A stretch of DNA of 64,000 bases from Microbacterium yannicii. Lineage in GTDB: Bacteria > Actinomycetota > Actinomycetes > Actinomycetales > Microbacteriaceae. The DNA lies in contig NZ_JAMXMB010000006.1 in assembly GCF_024055635.1 (NCBI RefSeq), positions 248,001-312,000 on the forward strand. The letters are read 5' to 3'. A model generated the notes under the pieces. The model saw only the letters and a program-made list of their open reading frames with translations. It made no database searches and was not told the origin of the DNA. Below, piece after piece: positions 25,664 to 35,138 of this stretch (position 1 is the first letter of the stretch; each line of letters starts with the position of its first letter). Position numbers and translations under genes: made by a program.

Positions 25664-26758
25664 TCACCGCTCAAGGAGGTAGAACCGGAAGGCGGCGAAC
25701 CCGTCGATCGGCAAGACGCCGACGGCTGAGAAGCCTGCTTCGTGAGCGTAGCGTTCGAGGGTCGCGTGTCGCATGACCGTGCCGGTCGCGACCGACCCCG
25801 GTGTTGACATCGAGTCAGGGAGGCAGATCAGCAGACTGTACCCGTACATCGCCCGCTCGGTGTCGTCGCCCGGGGGCGAGAACGCCTCGGCGACAGCTTC
25901 GTCCATCACTACGACGACACCGTCAGATCTGACCGCGCGACTGATCGCGGACAGTACGGCGACGGGGTCCGGCATGTCGTGCAGTGCTTCGAAGACGAAT
26001 GCGGCGTCGTAGCGGTCTTCTCCCCTATCGGCGAGCTGCTCTCCCCGGAGTTCGGAGAATGTCACGTTCTCGAGCCCTGCGGCATGCTCGTGTGCCGCCT
26101 CGATGGCGGGCGCATCGATGTCGAACCCGTCGACGATCGCATCCGGGTACGCCCGGGCAAGGCCTATCGTCGACCACCCGTGACCACACGCGACATCGGC
26201 GATCCCGGCATCAGGCCTCGACAGCACCTCGTGCACCTGCGGGACAGATGCGAGCGCTTTCGCAAGCACATTCTCGAACCAGGGGCGGTTGATATCGCCC
26301 TGCCCATCGCGCACGGCAGCACCGAACGCCGCCCAAGGTACGCCTCGACCCGAGCGGTAGGCGTCCATGAGGTCGGGCATGCGCAGCGCGACCGCTGCGA
26401 ACATGTCCGCCAGCGGCGCGGAGTACCCGAGACATGCGCCGTCGGTGAGTACCGCCGCCTGCGCGGCTGGCAGACGGAACCTCAGCTCGTCGCCCTCGCC
26501 GTCGCTGTCGAGGATGCCCGCAGTCGCCTGCTGCTCAAGCCACTCGCGCGCGTACCGCCGATCGATGGCGGTTCGCGCGGCGAGCTCAGCCGCCGTGGCC
26601 GGCGCATCCCTGAGCACCGCGTAGAGCCCAAGGCTGGAACCGATGTGGATGGATAGCGTTTCCATCCCGCCGAGGAACCTGTCGAACACCCACCCCGCGA
26701 ATTCCTCGACCGACTGCTCATCGGTCTTCTCGCCGTCGCGATCCACCGTGACGTCCAT
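25664..26758 (-). CDS. methyltransferase with winged-helix N-domain (Rv2258c-like)
   Basis: SAM-dependent methyltransferase of 364 residues. The N-terminal ~100 residues form a dimerisation winged helix (SLGLYAVLRDAPATAAELA, then DRRYAREWLEQQATAGIL), as in Rv2258c-type and plant O-methyltransferase-like enzymes. The Rossmann core has DVACGHGWSTIGLARAYP and VDGFDIDAPAIEAA. The substrate is unknown. The ATG at 26758 follows a GGGGGT stretch. A 235-base spacer without a gene separates it from the preceding minus-strand methyltransferase stop-to-start order. Confidence 0.85.
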   Translation of the reverse strand: MDVTVDRDGEKTDEQSVEEFAGWVFDRFLGGMETLSIHIGSSLGLYAVLRDAPATAAELAARTAIDRRYAREWLEQQATAGILDSDGEGDELRFRLPAAQAAVLTDGACLGYSAPLADMFAAVALRMPDLMDAYRSGRGVPWAAFGAAVRDGQGDINRPWFENVLAKALASVPQVHEVLSRPDAGIADVACGHGWSTIGLARAYPDAIVDGFDIDAPAIEAAHEHAAGLENVTFSELRGEQLADRGEDRYDAAFVFEALHDMPDPVAVLSAISRAVRSDGVVVVMDEAVAEAFSPPGDDTERAMYGYSLLICLPDSMSTPGSVATGTVMRHATLERYAHEAGFSAVGVLPIDGFAAFRFYLLER

Positions 26759-26920
26759 CCGCACCCCCGTTGAAAATGACGGCATCAACGAGCGACATGC
26801 TAGAACTCGCGCCCGCCATCCACCAGGCATCCGATGCCCGCCCACGGCACGTCACCTCACACCGTGGCGGCTAGGCAGCGACCACGCCGACGGGTGGCTT
26901 TCCGCGCACTTTCGGGAGGA

Positions 26921-27406
26921 TCAGCGAGTCAGGAAGGCGAGTTCCGTCTCCCAGCGGGTCTTGCGTGGTTCGGCGCGCGGATCGGTGATGTAGATCTCGA
27001 ATCGCCCAGCCCAGCCGGTGCCGGCGCCGGCTTCTCCGACGTCGAACAGAATCTGCCGCTCTTCGGCCCAATCGAACAGCAGCCGGTGAGCCCGCATCGA
27101 GTGGTTGACGTATCGCAGGACGACGTAGTCACCGCCCGGCATCGTGCCCGTGCGGACCTTGTCATCACCGGGGCTGGTCGCGAACGCACCGACCTCGATG
27201 TCCATGTCACCGGCCATGTCGACAGTGTGCAATCGCAGGTAGAACGAGCCGTCCGGCCGGACGGCGTGGACGTGCATCCACTCGATGACCTCCGCGATGA
27301 GCCGGTCGCGTTCGGCGAGCATCCCACGGAACGGAGTGCGCTTTCGGATGCCGAGGGTGGGGCGCTGCTCGCGGTACTCGAGGCGAGGGCCGTCGACAAC
27401 GTCCAT
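26921..27406 (-). CDS. GyrI-like/effector-binding-domain protein
   Basis: Stand-alone small-molecule binding protein of 161 residues, SRPBCC-unrelated SHS2-duplication fold of the GyrI/BmrR effector-binding family. EYREQRPTLGIRKRTPFRGM starts the domain; DMDIEVGAFATSP and MPGGDYVVLRYVNHS are typical strands around the binding pocket, and FEIYITDPRAEP ends it. No DNA-binding part is attached. Relatives bind drugs or act as hydrolases. A GAAGGGA ribosome site precedes the ATG. Confidence 0.82.
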   Translation of the reverse strand: MDVVDGPRLEYREQRPTLGIRKRTPFRGMLAERDRLIAEVIEWMHVHAVRPDGSFYLRLHTVDMAGDMDIEVGAFATSPGDDKVRTGTMPGGDYVVLRYVNHSMRAHRLLFDWAEERQILFDVGEAGAGTGWAGRFEIYITDPRAEPRKTRWETELAFLTR

Positions 27407-27792
27407 GCCAGCTCCCTTCCATAGCGATCGTGTTGACGGTACTGCACCGCCAACTTGCGCGGCGGTGCCGTCTGCGGGATCAGCTCACAGAGAGGTGATC
27501 CAGAGGCGCTGCCGCGTGAAGCGACAGGGACGAACTGTCATGAACCATGGCTCGCGTGCCGGTCGTCGAGCGCGCAGATATTCGGCTGGGTGAGAACACG
27601 GTGTCGTGCCGTCATTCGGGACGCCTCTCCACCCACGACACCATCGGATAGAGGCGCGCGCGTTTGACCGCGCTGCTAGCTTCTCGCTGGGGATGATCGA
27701 TGCGCAACGAGCTATATCTGAGGAAGTGAGACGGAGCTTCGCCGACCCCCTCATGGACGCTCGTCAGAAACGGTCTGGCTAGGGCCGGCTCA
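27407..27792. other. 386-base region without a gene
   Basis: Should hold the promoter of the GyrI-like gene, but no clear -10/-35 pair was seen. The frames present lack coding character. Confidence 0.45.
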
Positions 27793-28584
27793 TCATATGT
27801 CCCACAGTCCGATGCGATTAGCGAAGTCTTCGGCGATGCGAGACACGACGCCGTCGTCCGCCACCGCGTCTCGTAGATCGTTGGCTGACGCGGCAGCGCC
27901 GTCGCACCACGCCAGCAGCTGATCGAGTTCTCCCGCGAGATCAGGGCGATGTCTGCGCCAGCGAGCCGCCGCTGTCGCCCGGTCGGTCGACCACGTGCCC
28001 TCGGTCACGCTGACGAGTCCAGCGGTCGCGAGCAGCGTCTTGCGGCCGACCAGCCTACCGAGGGCCGCGGCATCCGCGGTGCCTGCTTGCCGCCACCGGT
28101 CCAGCGCGTGACGGATGTCGCCATTGAACCCGCGTGCCGCGCGTGCGTCCCCCGGGAATCGGTCGTCGCCGACGGGCGAGTGGCCGAGAAGCGGAACGCA
28201 GTAGTGACGCAGGAACACCCGATTGCCGTAGGCCTCGTCGCCGGGCCCCTCGTGATCGTGTCGCCCGGCCACAGCAATTGCGACCTCGCGGCAGACCGAC
28301 CGGTGCGCGTGGGACAGTTCCCGAGAGAGCGCCGCGGCGTGCTCCTTCTCGACACCGATCGCGATCAGATCGACGTCCGACCGGCCAGGCTCCGCCATTC
28401 CGGTGGCCACTGAGCCGTACAGCAGCAGGGCGGCATCCGTGTCGATCGCCTCTCGCCGCCGGAGATCGTCGAACGCGGACGTCGCATCGAGGACGACCTG
28501 CTCGAAGGCCGACGGGACACGATCGCGCGACGCCCCCGTACGGATACAGCCGTCGGTGGCCAGCCCTTCGTGAGGGTCACGCAT
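27793..28584 (-). CDS. nucleotidyltransferase-domain protein
   Basis: Protein of 263 residues with a polymerase-beta-like nucleotidyltransferase active site: LLYGSVATGMAEPGRSDVDLIAIG carries the GSxxxG...SDxDL motif with two metal-binding aspartates. The C-terminal half is helical, like aminoglycoside nucleotidyltransferases or HEPN-linked NTases. It could modify a drug or act on RNA or a protein; sequence does not decide. The ATG lies six bases below a TANNNT box. No partner antitoxin gene is adjacent. Confidence 0.82.
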   Translation of the reverse strand: MRDPHEGLATDGCIRTGASRDRVPSAFEQVVLDATSAFDDLRRREAIDTDAALLLYGSVATGMAEPGRSDVDLIAIGVEKEHAAALSRELSHAHRSVCREVAIAVAGRHDHEGPGDEAYGNRVFLRHYCVPLLGHSPVGDDRFPGDARAARGFNGDIRHALDRWRQAGTADAAALGRLVGRKTLLATAGLVSVTEGTWSTDRATAAARWRRHRPDLAGELDQLLAWCDGAAASANDLRDAVADDGVVSRIAEDFANRIGLWDI

Positions 28585-28596
28585 GAGATGAGGGTA
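28585..28596 (-). promoter_or_regulatory. -10 box of a leaderless transcript (nucleotidyltransferase)
   Basis: On the minus strand TACCCT (28591-28596), CATCTC, then ATG at 28584. Confidence 0.65.
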
Positions 28597-28903
28597 GTTG
28601 GCCGGTCACCCCTGCTCGAGTTCGCCGTCGGCACGGAACGATGAGCGGTCCACATGCGTGCGTCAGACGCCTGGTCGCTGGCGACGCGCGCCTTAGTCGT
28701 CCTGGAATAGCGGCTGAGGCGAACGCTATAGACCGACTCGGGCACTCCTCGTCCCTTATGCCGCGACACAACATCCATCACCGCGACATACAGCCAGAGC
28801 CGGTGCGCGGGCGACTGCCGAGGGACCGCACCCTTGCGCGTCCGTCACGGGCGGGGCGCGACCTGCAGGTGCTCGCCGGGAAGGCGTCGTGCGTGTCCGA
28901 GGG
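28597..28903. other. 307-base region without a gene
   Basis: No supported coding frame; nothing repeat-like was noticed. Confidence 0.45.
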
Positions 28904-29752
28904 TCAGTACCGGTCCATCACAATCGATCCGAGAACGGCATACAGCTCCTCGACGCTCTCCCGCGGGGATCCCGGCCGGAACGACGCGTCGATGATGAGC
29001 GGCCCCAAGTCGACGTCGACCTGGTAGATGATGTCTGTCTGCCCTGCGACGTGGTTGTCCTGCGGCTGAGCGCCTGCGTGGGTGGCCGGCCATGCCACGT
29101 AAGCGCCCTCGTCGCAGGACGCGATGTCGAGATCCTCGGGTACGGTGAGCTCGAGTCGAAGCGCGATGGTTCCTTCGTCCTCCGAAGGATCGTCGATGAT
29201 CACTGAACGCGCCTCTGTCGCGGCACGGCCGTTCTGCGCCGAAAGTCCGATCTGCGGATAGCTCATGAGAACGAGGTGGCCATCGGCATGGGTGTGGTCT
29301 GCGAGGTCGATCGGACTCAAGTCCGTGGTTCGCCGGCATGGGTCGGGATAGACGCCTGAGGGCGTCCAGAAGCTGATCGCCACCTCACCAGGTTCCCCGA
29401 GATCCTTGCCGATGTACACGTCGCCGGTCTCCCACCCGGGTGGGACGGTGTACTCGACGGTCTGAAAGTCTGACGCGCCAGGGTTCGCGTTGTTCAGAAC
29501 ATAGGTCGTGCCGTTCACGACGGGCAGTGGCTGTGGGCCATCGAAGGCAGGAACGTTGAACGGCTCAGCGGCACCAGTCGGCAACGCGGGCATATCCGTC
29601 GGCTCGGCGAGTGGCGTGCCGGTCGGTGAGGCGGACTCAGGCGTCACCGTGCATGCCGTGAGGCAGGCGCCTGCGAACAGGAGCGCGCCCAGACCTGCGG
29701 AGACTCGCGACGCACCCCACACACCACCCCGGCGATCCGAAGATGCCCCCAT
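28904..29752 (-). CDS. lipoprotein of unknown function
   Basis: Secreted lipoprotein of 282 residues. The start at 29752 gives an arginine-containing n-region, hydrophobic core GLGALLFAGA and lipobox LTAC, followed by a Ser/Thr/Pro-rich linker. The mature part is acidic, mostly beta-like, with one possible disulfide pair (CRRTT, SCDEG). I recognise no family. An upstream start would add an implausible arginine-rich stretch. It is flanked by unrelated accessory genes. Confidence 0.75.
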   Translation of the reverse strand: MGASSDRRGGVWGASRVSAGLGALLFAGACLTACTVTPESASPTGTPLAEPTDMPALPTGAAEPFNVPAFDGPQPLPVVNGTTYVLNNANPGASDFQTVEYTVPPGWETGDVYIGKDLGEPGEVAISFWTPSGVYPDPCRRTTDLSPIDLADHTHADGHLVLMSYPQIGLSAQNGRAATEARSVIIDDPSEDEGTIALRLELTVPEDLDIASCDEGAYVAWPATHAGAQPQDNHVAGQTDIIYQVDVDLGPLIIDASFRPGSPRESVEELYAVLGSIVMDRY

Positions 29753-29916
29753 GGGCGCATTGTCCACCCCCGGGAGCCCCGCGGCAAGAGCTCGCCGTCG
29801 TCGCCCCCTCGGACCGGACCGAGCGCGACCAAAATCCGGCTGTCGGCACCCAGCCATGCGGTATCTAGCGCGTTACTCAGCTCGCGCGCAGCCGGTCCAT
29901 CTCTGGGCGAGATCGC

Positions 29917-30967
29917 CTACGCGGCGACGATGCGTGCGCGGGCTCGGGCGTCAATGAGGATGTCGACGTTGTCGGTCCGCTGCTCCGCGGAGCCGCGGCC
30001 ATACGGAAGTGTTCTCACCTCGTCGCGAACGATGCCACCGAGTAGCTGGCTCACGATCAATGGGTTCGGGTGGATGTGGGGGGCGATCCCAGAAGGGCAC
30101 GATGGCCTGCGTCGCCATGGTGAGGCCGAGAGTGTTCTGCTCGCGCAGCAACACCTCGAGTGCACGGGCGAGGCCGGACTGTCGATCGGCGTCGTCGTCT
30201 GCGTGGAGTGTCTTGTTGAGCGGCTCGCTAAGTTCCTTCGCGCGTGTGAGGCGGTTGAACGACGTGCCGAACCATTTCGCGTAGGGGGGCCAGCGTCGTT
30301 CGAGCATGAACGCCAGGTGCATGGTGATCTGAGTCAGGCGGGCGGCGATGACGCGAGAGCCGGCTTCGTCGCCGACCTCGGCGGCGCGGCTCATCAGCGG
30401 GAGTTCCTGCGCCAGGCGGATCCAGTCGCACGCGAGGATGTAGCGCCAAACGTCGTCTGGGTACCAGGCCAGCGCATGGCGGGCCGCAATGAGCGCTCCG
30501 TCGCTATCGATGAACACGGGACCGGCGGTGACCTCGAGTGCGGCTTGTCCGGTAAGCGACAGCCAGTCTTCGACGGACGGGCCTATGCGCGGGTCGAAGC
30601 CGAGGCGTGCGTCAAGAAACGCGGAGACTGAGGTGACGTCCACGTGGTGGCGGCGCTCGGTCTGACCGGTGAATGCGAAGCGGGTCGGGAGCCCCTCGTA
30701 CGTCTCGGGAAGCTGTCGCTCGAGTTCTCGATCTACCTCGTCGACGGCGTCCGCCGGTACGAACAGGTTCAGTCGGAGGCCCCAGTCGTGGTCTTGGGAG
30801 GTGCCGTCATCGAATCCGAGGACGTCGGAGCCCGAACCGACGCGGCCCGCAGCATATGGGAGGTGAGGGAACCGCTCCGCGAGTATCGGGAACACCAGAT
30901 CCGAGTGGTAACGCCGCGCAAGATCGACGCCGTTCCAGCCGTTTTGCTTCACGGTTCGATCATGCAC
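29917..30967 (-). pseudogene. DUF4037 nucleotidyltransferase-like gene, frameshifted
   Basis: The first part (30967 down to about 30083) encodes a DUF4037 protein: GRVGSGSDVLGFDDGTSQDHDWG is the NTase-like active-site segment, and SGLARALEVLLREQNTLGLT precedes the C-terminus. Within a run of six G (30078-30083; C on the coding strand) the frame breaks: after FWDRP the reading frame turns to noise, while the frame offset by one continues with HPNPLIVSQLLGGIVRDEVR and NVDILIDARARARI to a stop at 29917. Removing one base of the run restores one protein of about 350 residues. Either an inactivating insertion, a phase-variable tract, or a sequence error. Confidence 0.85.
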
Positions 30968-31045
30968 GACTCGACTGACTGCGTGCGAAGGTGGGTCCTG
31001 CTGCGCGCCGTTCAGGTGTCCACAGGGCTCGGCGCTTCGGTGGGG

Positions 31046-32539
31046 CTATCCGCGCCGATGCCATCGGTGAACGGCGACTGCCAGCATGGCGCTTGCGATG
31101 CCAACGAGCAGTACTGGAGTGTGGAGGATCAGCGTCGCGGATACCCCAGCCATCGCCGCCACGAGCAGTGCGTCGAGGGCCCAGATGAGTCGGATCGCCG
31201 CCCCTAGGTCGCCCATTGGGGTGGGGATGGGTGCGAGGAGGGCAGGTTGGAGTGGGCCTTTGAGGGCGTTGCTGACTCTTGCGACCAGGGTGAGGAGTCC
31301 GAGAGTCAATGCGCTCAGGAGTGGTGGGATGACTGCGATTCCCGTGGTGGCCGCGCATACCAAGACGGTGGCTACTAGGACGATCGCGGTCATGGTCACT
31401 GGGAAGAGCAGGTGATTTGTCAAGAGGTGCGCGTCGCTGATCCCATACAGCGGGAGGTCTGATGCGACGTAGGCGGCGTGGCGCAACCCGTCGGTGAGGG
31501 GTCCGAGTCCCGTGAACAGAAGCACGCCGGCCCCGGCCCCGAGAAGGAGGCTGGGTGCTGTGGGCGCGAATGCAAGCACGATGAGCGCACCCGCGCCGAT
31601 GAGGGCAAGGATGCCAGCGATCAAGCGGCCCGGTGTGCGCGTCGCTCCGACGGCGTCGCGGATGAAGAACGTCACGGATAGCCGATTCATCGGTCGAACC
31701 GCGCGAAGACGGCGGCCCCGGTGTGGTCTTCCCTGGTAGATGGCGGCGGCGGTGCTGAAGTCCATGCCGGCGGCGTGAATCGTGACGGAATCCCAACGCG
31801 CCGCCTGCGCTGCGAGTTCTGCGTGACTGAGTCGGTTCATCACCGTCGGGAGCGAGGCGGCGAGTGCGATGGCCAGCGCGCATACCGTAGCGGCGGCGGA
31901 CATTGAACCGACACCCGGGTAAGCGAGGGCAACCCCTCCCCAGGGGCTGAACGGTCGTGTACTGGGGAAAGTCGCGGTGGCTGCGCCGAGTGCCAGCGAG
32001 CCAAGGGCCAGTGGGATGGCGGCTCGGGAAAAAGCTTGGCCGATGAGCCAGAAGGCGGTTGTGATGATTCCGACTGCCGCTCCGACCGCGGTGAACGCCA
32101 GCGCGTGAAGCGGCTCAGCCAGGCCTCGGCTTACAAGGCTGCTCGCAACGACGGCCGCCGCGATCGTCGTCGACGCCGTCACCATGGCGCCGGCGCGCAG
32201 CACCGGGCCGGCGAAGGTGTCCGATCGGGGCAGGTCGATCGTCGCCAGCGCATGGGTGAGAAACGGGGGACGCAGGGCGGGGCCACGTTCGCGACCCAGC
32301 AGCAGTGCCCCCGCCCAAACGCACGCAACAACGAGCGCGGTCACTGCCGGCGCCGCAGGGGACGCGAACAGGGCAGCCCCTTCCATGCTGGACGCGCTCA
32401 ACCACACAGCGCGCGCAACGGGCGCCGCGACCAAAAGCGCGACCATGAAAAACATGTAGACCAGGTAGCCGCGGTCGCCGGCGGTGCGAGCGCTACGTGC
32501 GCGCCATACACGAATCGCAGCTTCCGAGCGCGTGCTCAT
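31046..32539 (-). CDS. ABC transporter membrane protein
   Basis: Polytopic membrane protein of 497 residues with about twelve hydrophobic helices, encoded directly after an ABC ATPase gene with a 4-base ATGA overlap. It has no recognisable permease signature beyond this; the layout resembles exporter permeases of large hydrophobic type (ABC-2-like). The short cytosolic loops carry arginine clusters (QGRPHRGRRLRAVRPMNRLS). Substrate unknown; export is more likely than import because no binding protein is linked to it. Confidence 0.75.
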   Translation of the reverse strand: MSTRSEAAIRVWRARSARTAGDRGYLVYMFFMVALLVAAPVARAVWLSASSMEGAALFASPAAPAVTALVVACVWAGALLLGRERGPALRPPFLTHALATIDLPRSDTFAGPVLRAGAMVTASTTIAAAVVASSLVSRGLAEPLHALAFTAVGAAVGIITTAFWLIGQAFSRAAIPLALGSLALGAATATFPSTRPFSPWGGVALAYPGVGSMSAAATVCALAIALAASLPTVMNRLSHAELAAQAARWDSVTIHAAGMDFSTAAAIYQGRPHRGRRLRAVRPMNRLSVTFFIRDAVGATRTPGRLIAGILALIGAGALIVLAFAPTAPSLLLGAGAGVLLFTGLGPLTDGLRHAAYVASDLPLYGISDAHLLTNHLLFPVTMTAIVLVATVLVCAATTGIAVIPPLLSALTLGLLTLVARVSNALKGPLQPALLAPIPTPMGDLGAAIRLIWALDALLVAAMAGVSATLILHTPVLLVGIASAMLAVAVHRWHRRG

Positions 32540-33165
32540 GCCGCGGCACCCAGCCAAACGGTCTGTCCGCCCACCCCGTCCGCAAGCGCTGAGCTGTGCG
32601 TGGCGAGCACCAGCGTTACGCCCCGCTCGCGACGAGCGCGCAAGACGCGGGCCACCGACTCAACATGCTCAGGATCCAGCCGTTGCTCCGGTTCATCGAG
32701 GATCAACACTTCGAAAGGGCGGGCAAGGGTCATCGCGAGACCAAACAACTGCGTCTGACCAGAAGAGAGCTCGTGCGGGAAACGCTCGCTCAGCCCGCTG
32801 AGCCCAAGCTCCGCCAGCACGTCACGTGTGGTCGCGACCGCCAACCTCGGTGCGCGCGCCCACGTAGTCGCGACCAGCAGGACATGGTCATGGAGGGTGA
32901 GGTCAGGCGCCATCGGCGGCAGCCCAATCATCGCCGCGACCCGTCGCCGGAACTCAAGATCCCGCTCACCCACGTCAGCACCCCCGATGCGTACGAGCCC
33001 CGCCGTCGGCTTCCGGACACCGGCAAGCACTCGCAAGAAGGTCGATTTCCCCGCCCCGTTCGGACCTCGCACGATCAGAGCATCACCGCGCCGCGCCCTC
33101 ACCGAGACGGCAGCCAGAAGCGTCACGTCACCTATCGTCACGCAGACGTCGTCCATCTCGATCAT
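32536..33165 (-). CDS. ABC transporter ATP-binding protein
   Basis: ATPase subunit of 209 residues, at the short end for the family. Walker A GPNGAGKST, Q-loop region RRVAAMIGLPPMAP (the usual glutamine is not obvious), signature LSSGQTQLF instead of LSGGQ, Walker B VLILDEPEQRLDP and H-loop LATHSS are in order. The ATG at 33165 is chosen since the domain begins immediately (MIEMDDVCVTIGDVTLLAAV) with a GGGAG site upstream. Its stop overlaps the membrane-subunit start. Confidence 0.88.
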   Translation of the reverse strand: MIEMDDVCVTIGDVTLLAAVSVRARRGDALIVRGPNGAGKSTFLRVLAGVRKPTAGLVRIGGADVGERDLEFRRRVAAMIGLPPMAPDLTLHDHVLLVATTWARAPRLAVATTRDVLAELGLSGLSERFPHELSSGQTQLFGLAMTLARPFEVLILDEPEQRLDPEHVESVARVLRARRERGVTLVLATHSSALADGVGGQTVWLGAAA

Positions 33166-33336
33166 GAACCCACTCTCCCAGAGACCGCATACCCGCAACT
33201 CGACAAGCCGCCCGCGCGGCGGCCTTGTGCGAGCAACGGGGAGTTGACGTTGCAGTACGACAGCCCAGTCGGGTGTTCGCTCGAGCCCCAGCCTCATGCT
33301 GATCCCCGAGCGGGGCCGGCCTTGTCGGCGCGCGAC

Positions 33337-34059
33337 TTAGGTGCGTGTGGCCACGAACACCAACTCCAGTCCGGGACGATCGGGAGCCTCGCGCACTTCA
33401 TCGACGGTGAAACCGGCGTCAGCGAGGGTCGTCTCGATATCGTCCCGCTTGCGGAACCGCAACGTCGACGAGGTGGGCACTATCGTCCGGTCAGGAAGAG
33501 TGATCGCCCCCTCGAACGTGACGAATTCACCTTCCACCCGAGTGACCTCCGCAAACGATTCAATGACGCCAACGCCGGCAATCTCCACCTGCCGCGGGGA
33601 CCAGTCGCGGCTCCAGTCCTCCCACACCCGACGCGCTGGATCGCGCGACTCGAACACTAGTCGCCCGCCCGGACGCAACGCGGCGTGGATGCCGCGAAGC
33701 GTCGCGGTCCAATCGGCGTCTGTCAAGAAGACCTGCGCCACGTTTGCCGTCATCGTCGCGAGATCGACCTGCAACGCGGGCAGCGAGGTCGCGTCGCCGT
33801 GGAGGAAACGCACGCGGTCGGCCCCAGGCTTGGACCGGGCTACGGTGATGGACGCGCCGGCCGGGTCCACACCGACAACCTCATACCCACGCTCAGCGAG
33901 CATCAGAGCGAACACTCCTGTCCCGCAGCCGACGTCCAGGACCCGTTGCGCACCGAACTCGTCCGCGATCGAAACGTAAGAGTCGAGGTCGGGCCGGTCG
34001 GGATCCAACGGATCGTAGAGCCGCGCGAGCCGAGGATCGTCGAAGACGGCGTCAGGCAC
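33337..34059 (-). CDS. class I SAM-dependent methyltransferase
   Basis: Methyltransferase of 240 residues. SAM loop VLDVGCGTGVFALMLAERGY, acidic residue in VVGVDPAGASI, motif DATSLP and GGRLVFESRDPARR are clear. The C-terminal half has a beta-rich insert (GVIESFAEVTRVEGEFVTFEG) of the kind found in small-molecule methyltransferases. The GTG start follows a perfectly spaced -10 box. Substrate unknown. Confidence 0.88.
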   Translation of the reverse strand: MPDAVFDDPRLARLYDPLDPDRPDLDSYVSIADEFGAQRVLDVGCGTGVFALMLAERGYEVVGVDPAGASITVARSKPGADRVRFLHGDATSLPALQVDLATMTANVAQVFLTDADWTATLRGIHAALRPGGRLVFESRDPARRVWEDWSRDWSPRQVEIAGVGVIESFAEVTRVEGEFVTFEGAITLPDRTIVPTSSTLRFRKRDDIETTLADAGFTVDEVREAPDRPGLELVFVATRT

Positions 34060-34071
34060 GTCGACAGCCTA
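34060..34071 (-). promoter_or_regulatory. -10 box of a leaderless transcript (methyltransferase)
   Basis: On the minus strand TAGGCT (34066-34071), GTCGAC, then GTG at 34059. Confidence 0.7.
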
Positions 34072-34447
34072 AGCACAGGCCTCTCGCTGGCCAACCACCC
34101 GGACAACCAGCGTCCGCGCACGATCCCTCACCGCGCCGTGAACGAAGGCGGCTTCCTCTTCGGGCCTTCGCGCGCCCGCGAAGTCGTCGACGACCGGGAC
34201 CACGATTAGGTCGCCGCGCAGGGATTCCCGTATTCGCCCGTCCCCCGACGGACTGATCGGTTTCTAAATTCGAACCCACCCAGGCTTGTCCAGCGCACTC
34301 CGGCCCATGCTCAGCGAGCTGTTTGAGCACACACCTCACACCCCTGGGCCGCCCGCCGACGCATCCCACCACGTTGGCTCCCCCAAAGTCCTGGATCGAC
34401 ACGCTCGGACCGTACACAGGGATCCACTGCGAACGCGCTGGGTGCGG
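34072..34447. other. region without a gene
   Basis: No supported frame. An A/T-rich spot near 34261-34272 contains TTCGAA; a tRNA T-arm was considered and rejected. Confidence 0.45.
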
Positions 34448-34460
34448 GAGACTAGGCGTC

Positions 34461-35138
34461 GTGTCCACCCGATTCCCCGACCCGGCACAGGACGCCGACC
34501 ACGACGATGCCGAGCGAGTCTTCGCGGACGCGGGCTGGAGACTTCTCGGCGCCGGAGACTGGGCGATCGCCCTGCTTTCACCGGACGGCCAGGCGGTCGC
34601 GCGCATCAGCCCGTTCGACCCCGCCGGCCGGTACACCGCCGAGCTGTACTTCCGCGCGAAGCACACGCTACTGGTGCCACGGCTGTACACGCATCGGCGA
34701 CTGACCGGGGGCGGCGATCTCATGGTCATGGAGCGCCTGCATCCTGTGGACCCGTCGGATGCCGCCGGACTGCACCGCCTCATTCGGGAGGAAGACGAGA
34801 GTGTCGCCGAGCTGAGCGGCATCCTGCGCGCCATCCACGGGCGCGCTCTCGCGGAGTTACCCTGGTGCGGCCCAATCGATGAGAACCCGTCAAATGTCAT
34901 GCGCGGATCTGACGGCCGCCTCGTGCTGATCGACCCGTTCTACGCGGACGGTCCAGCACTCTATGCCGCTGCCGAGTCGGATCCGGACGCCCTGGTCGCA
35001 CGCATCCCTGAGGATGAGCGTCGATTCATGACCGAGATCCCGCTCGAATCGTCCGGGCCGTGGGCTGCAGCCGACCGGCAGACAATGCGCGCCCGCCTGG
35101 CTGCAGCAGATGCTCGGCGCCGACTCGCGCGCCGCTGA
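34461..35138 (+). CDS. kinase-fold phosphotransferase (APH-like)
   Basis: Protein of 225 residues resembling aminoglycoside phosphotransferase/choline kinase-like enzymes. The N-lobe has GAGDWAIALLSPDGQAVARISP; the catalytic loop reads GPIDENPSNVMRG, where the usual HGD is replaced by a less typical sequence while the asparagine is kept, and LIDPFYADG holds the metal-binding aspartate. It may be a divergent or weak enzyme. The GTG at 34461 lies seven bases below GAGACT, a poor -10. Length is short for the family. Confidence 0.7.
   Translation: MSTRFPDPAQDADHDDAERVFADAGWRLLGAGDWAIALLSPDGQAVARISPFDPAGRYTAELYFRAKHTLLVPRLYTHRRLTGGGDLMVMERLHPVDPSDAAGLHRLIREEDESVAELSGILRAIHGRALAELPWCGPIDENPSNVMRGSDGRLVLIDPFYADGPALYAAAESDPDALVARIPEDERRFMTEIPLESSGPWAAADRQTMRARLAAADARRRLARR

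Noticed and set aside
28904..29857. A longer lipoprotein start at 29857
   Set aside because: It would place about 35 arginine-rich residues before the signal peptide; the ATG at 29752 gives a normal signal sequence.
34255..34290. TTCGAA near 34271 as a tRNA T-arm or tRNA-derived attachment site
   Set aside because: The flanking bases do not form the 5-bp T-stem and no acceptor or anticodon arm can be folded around it.
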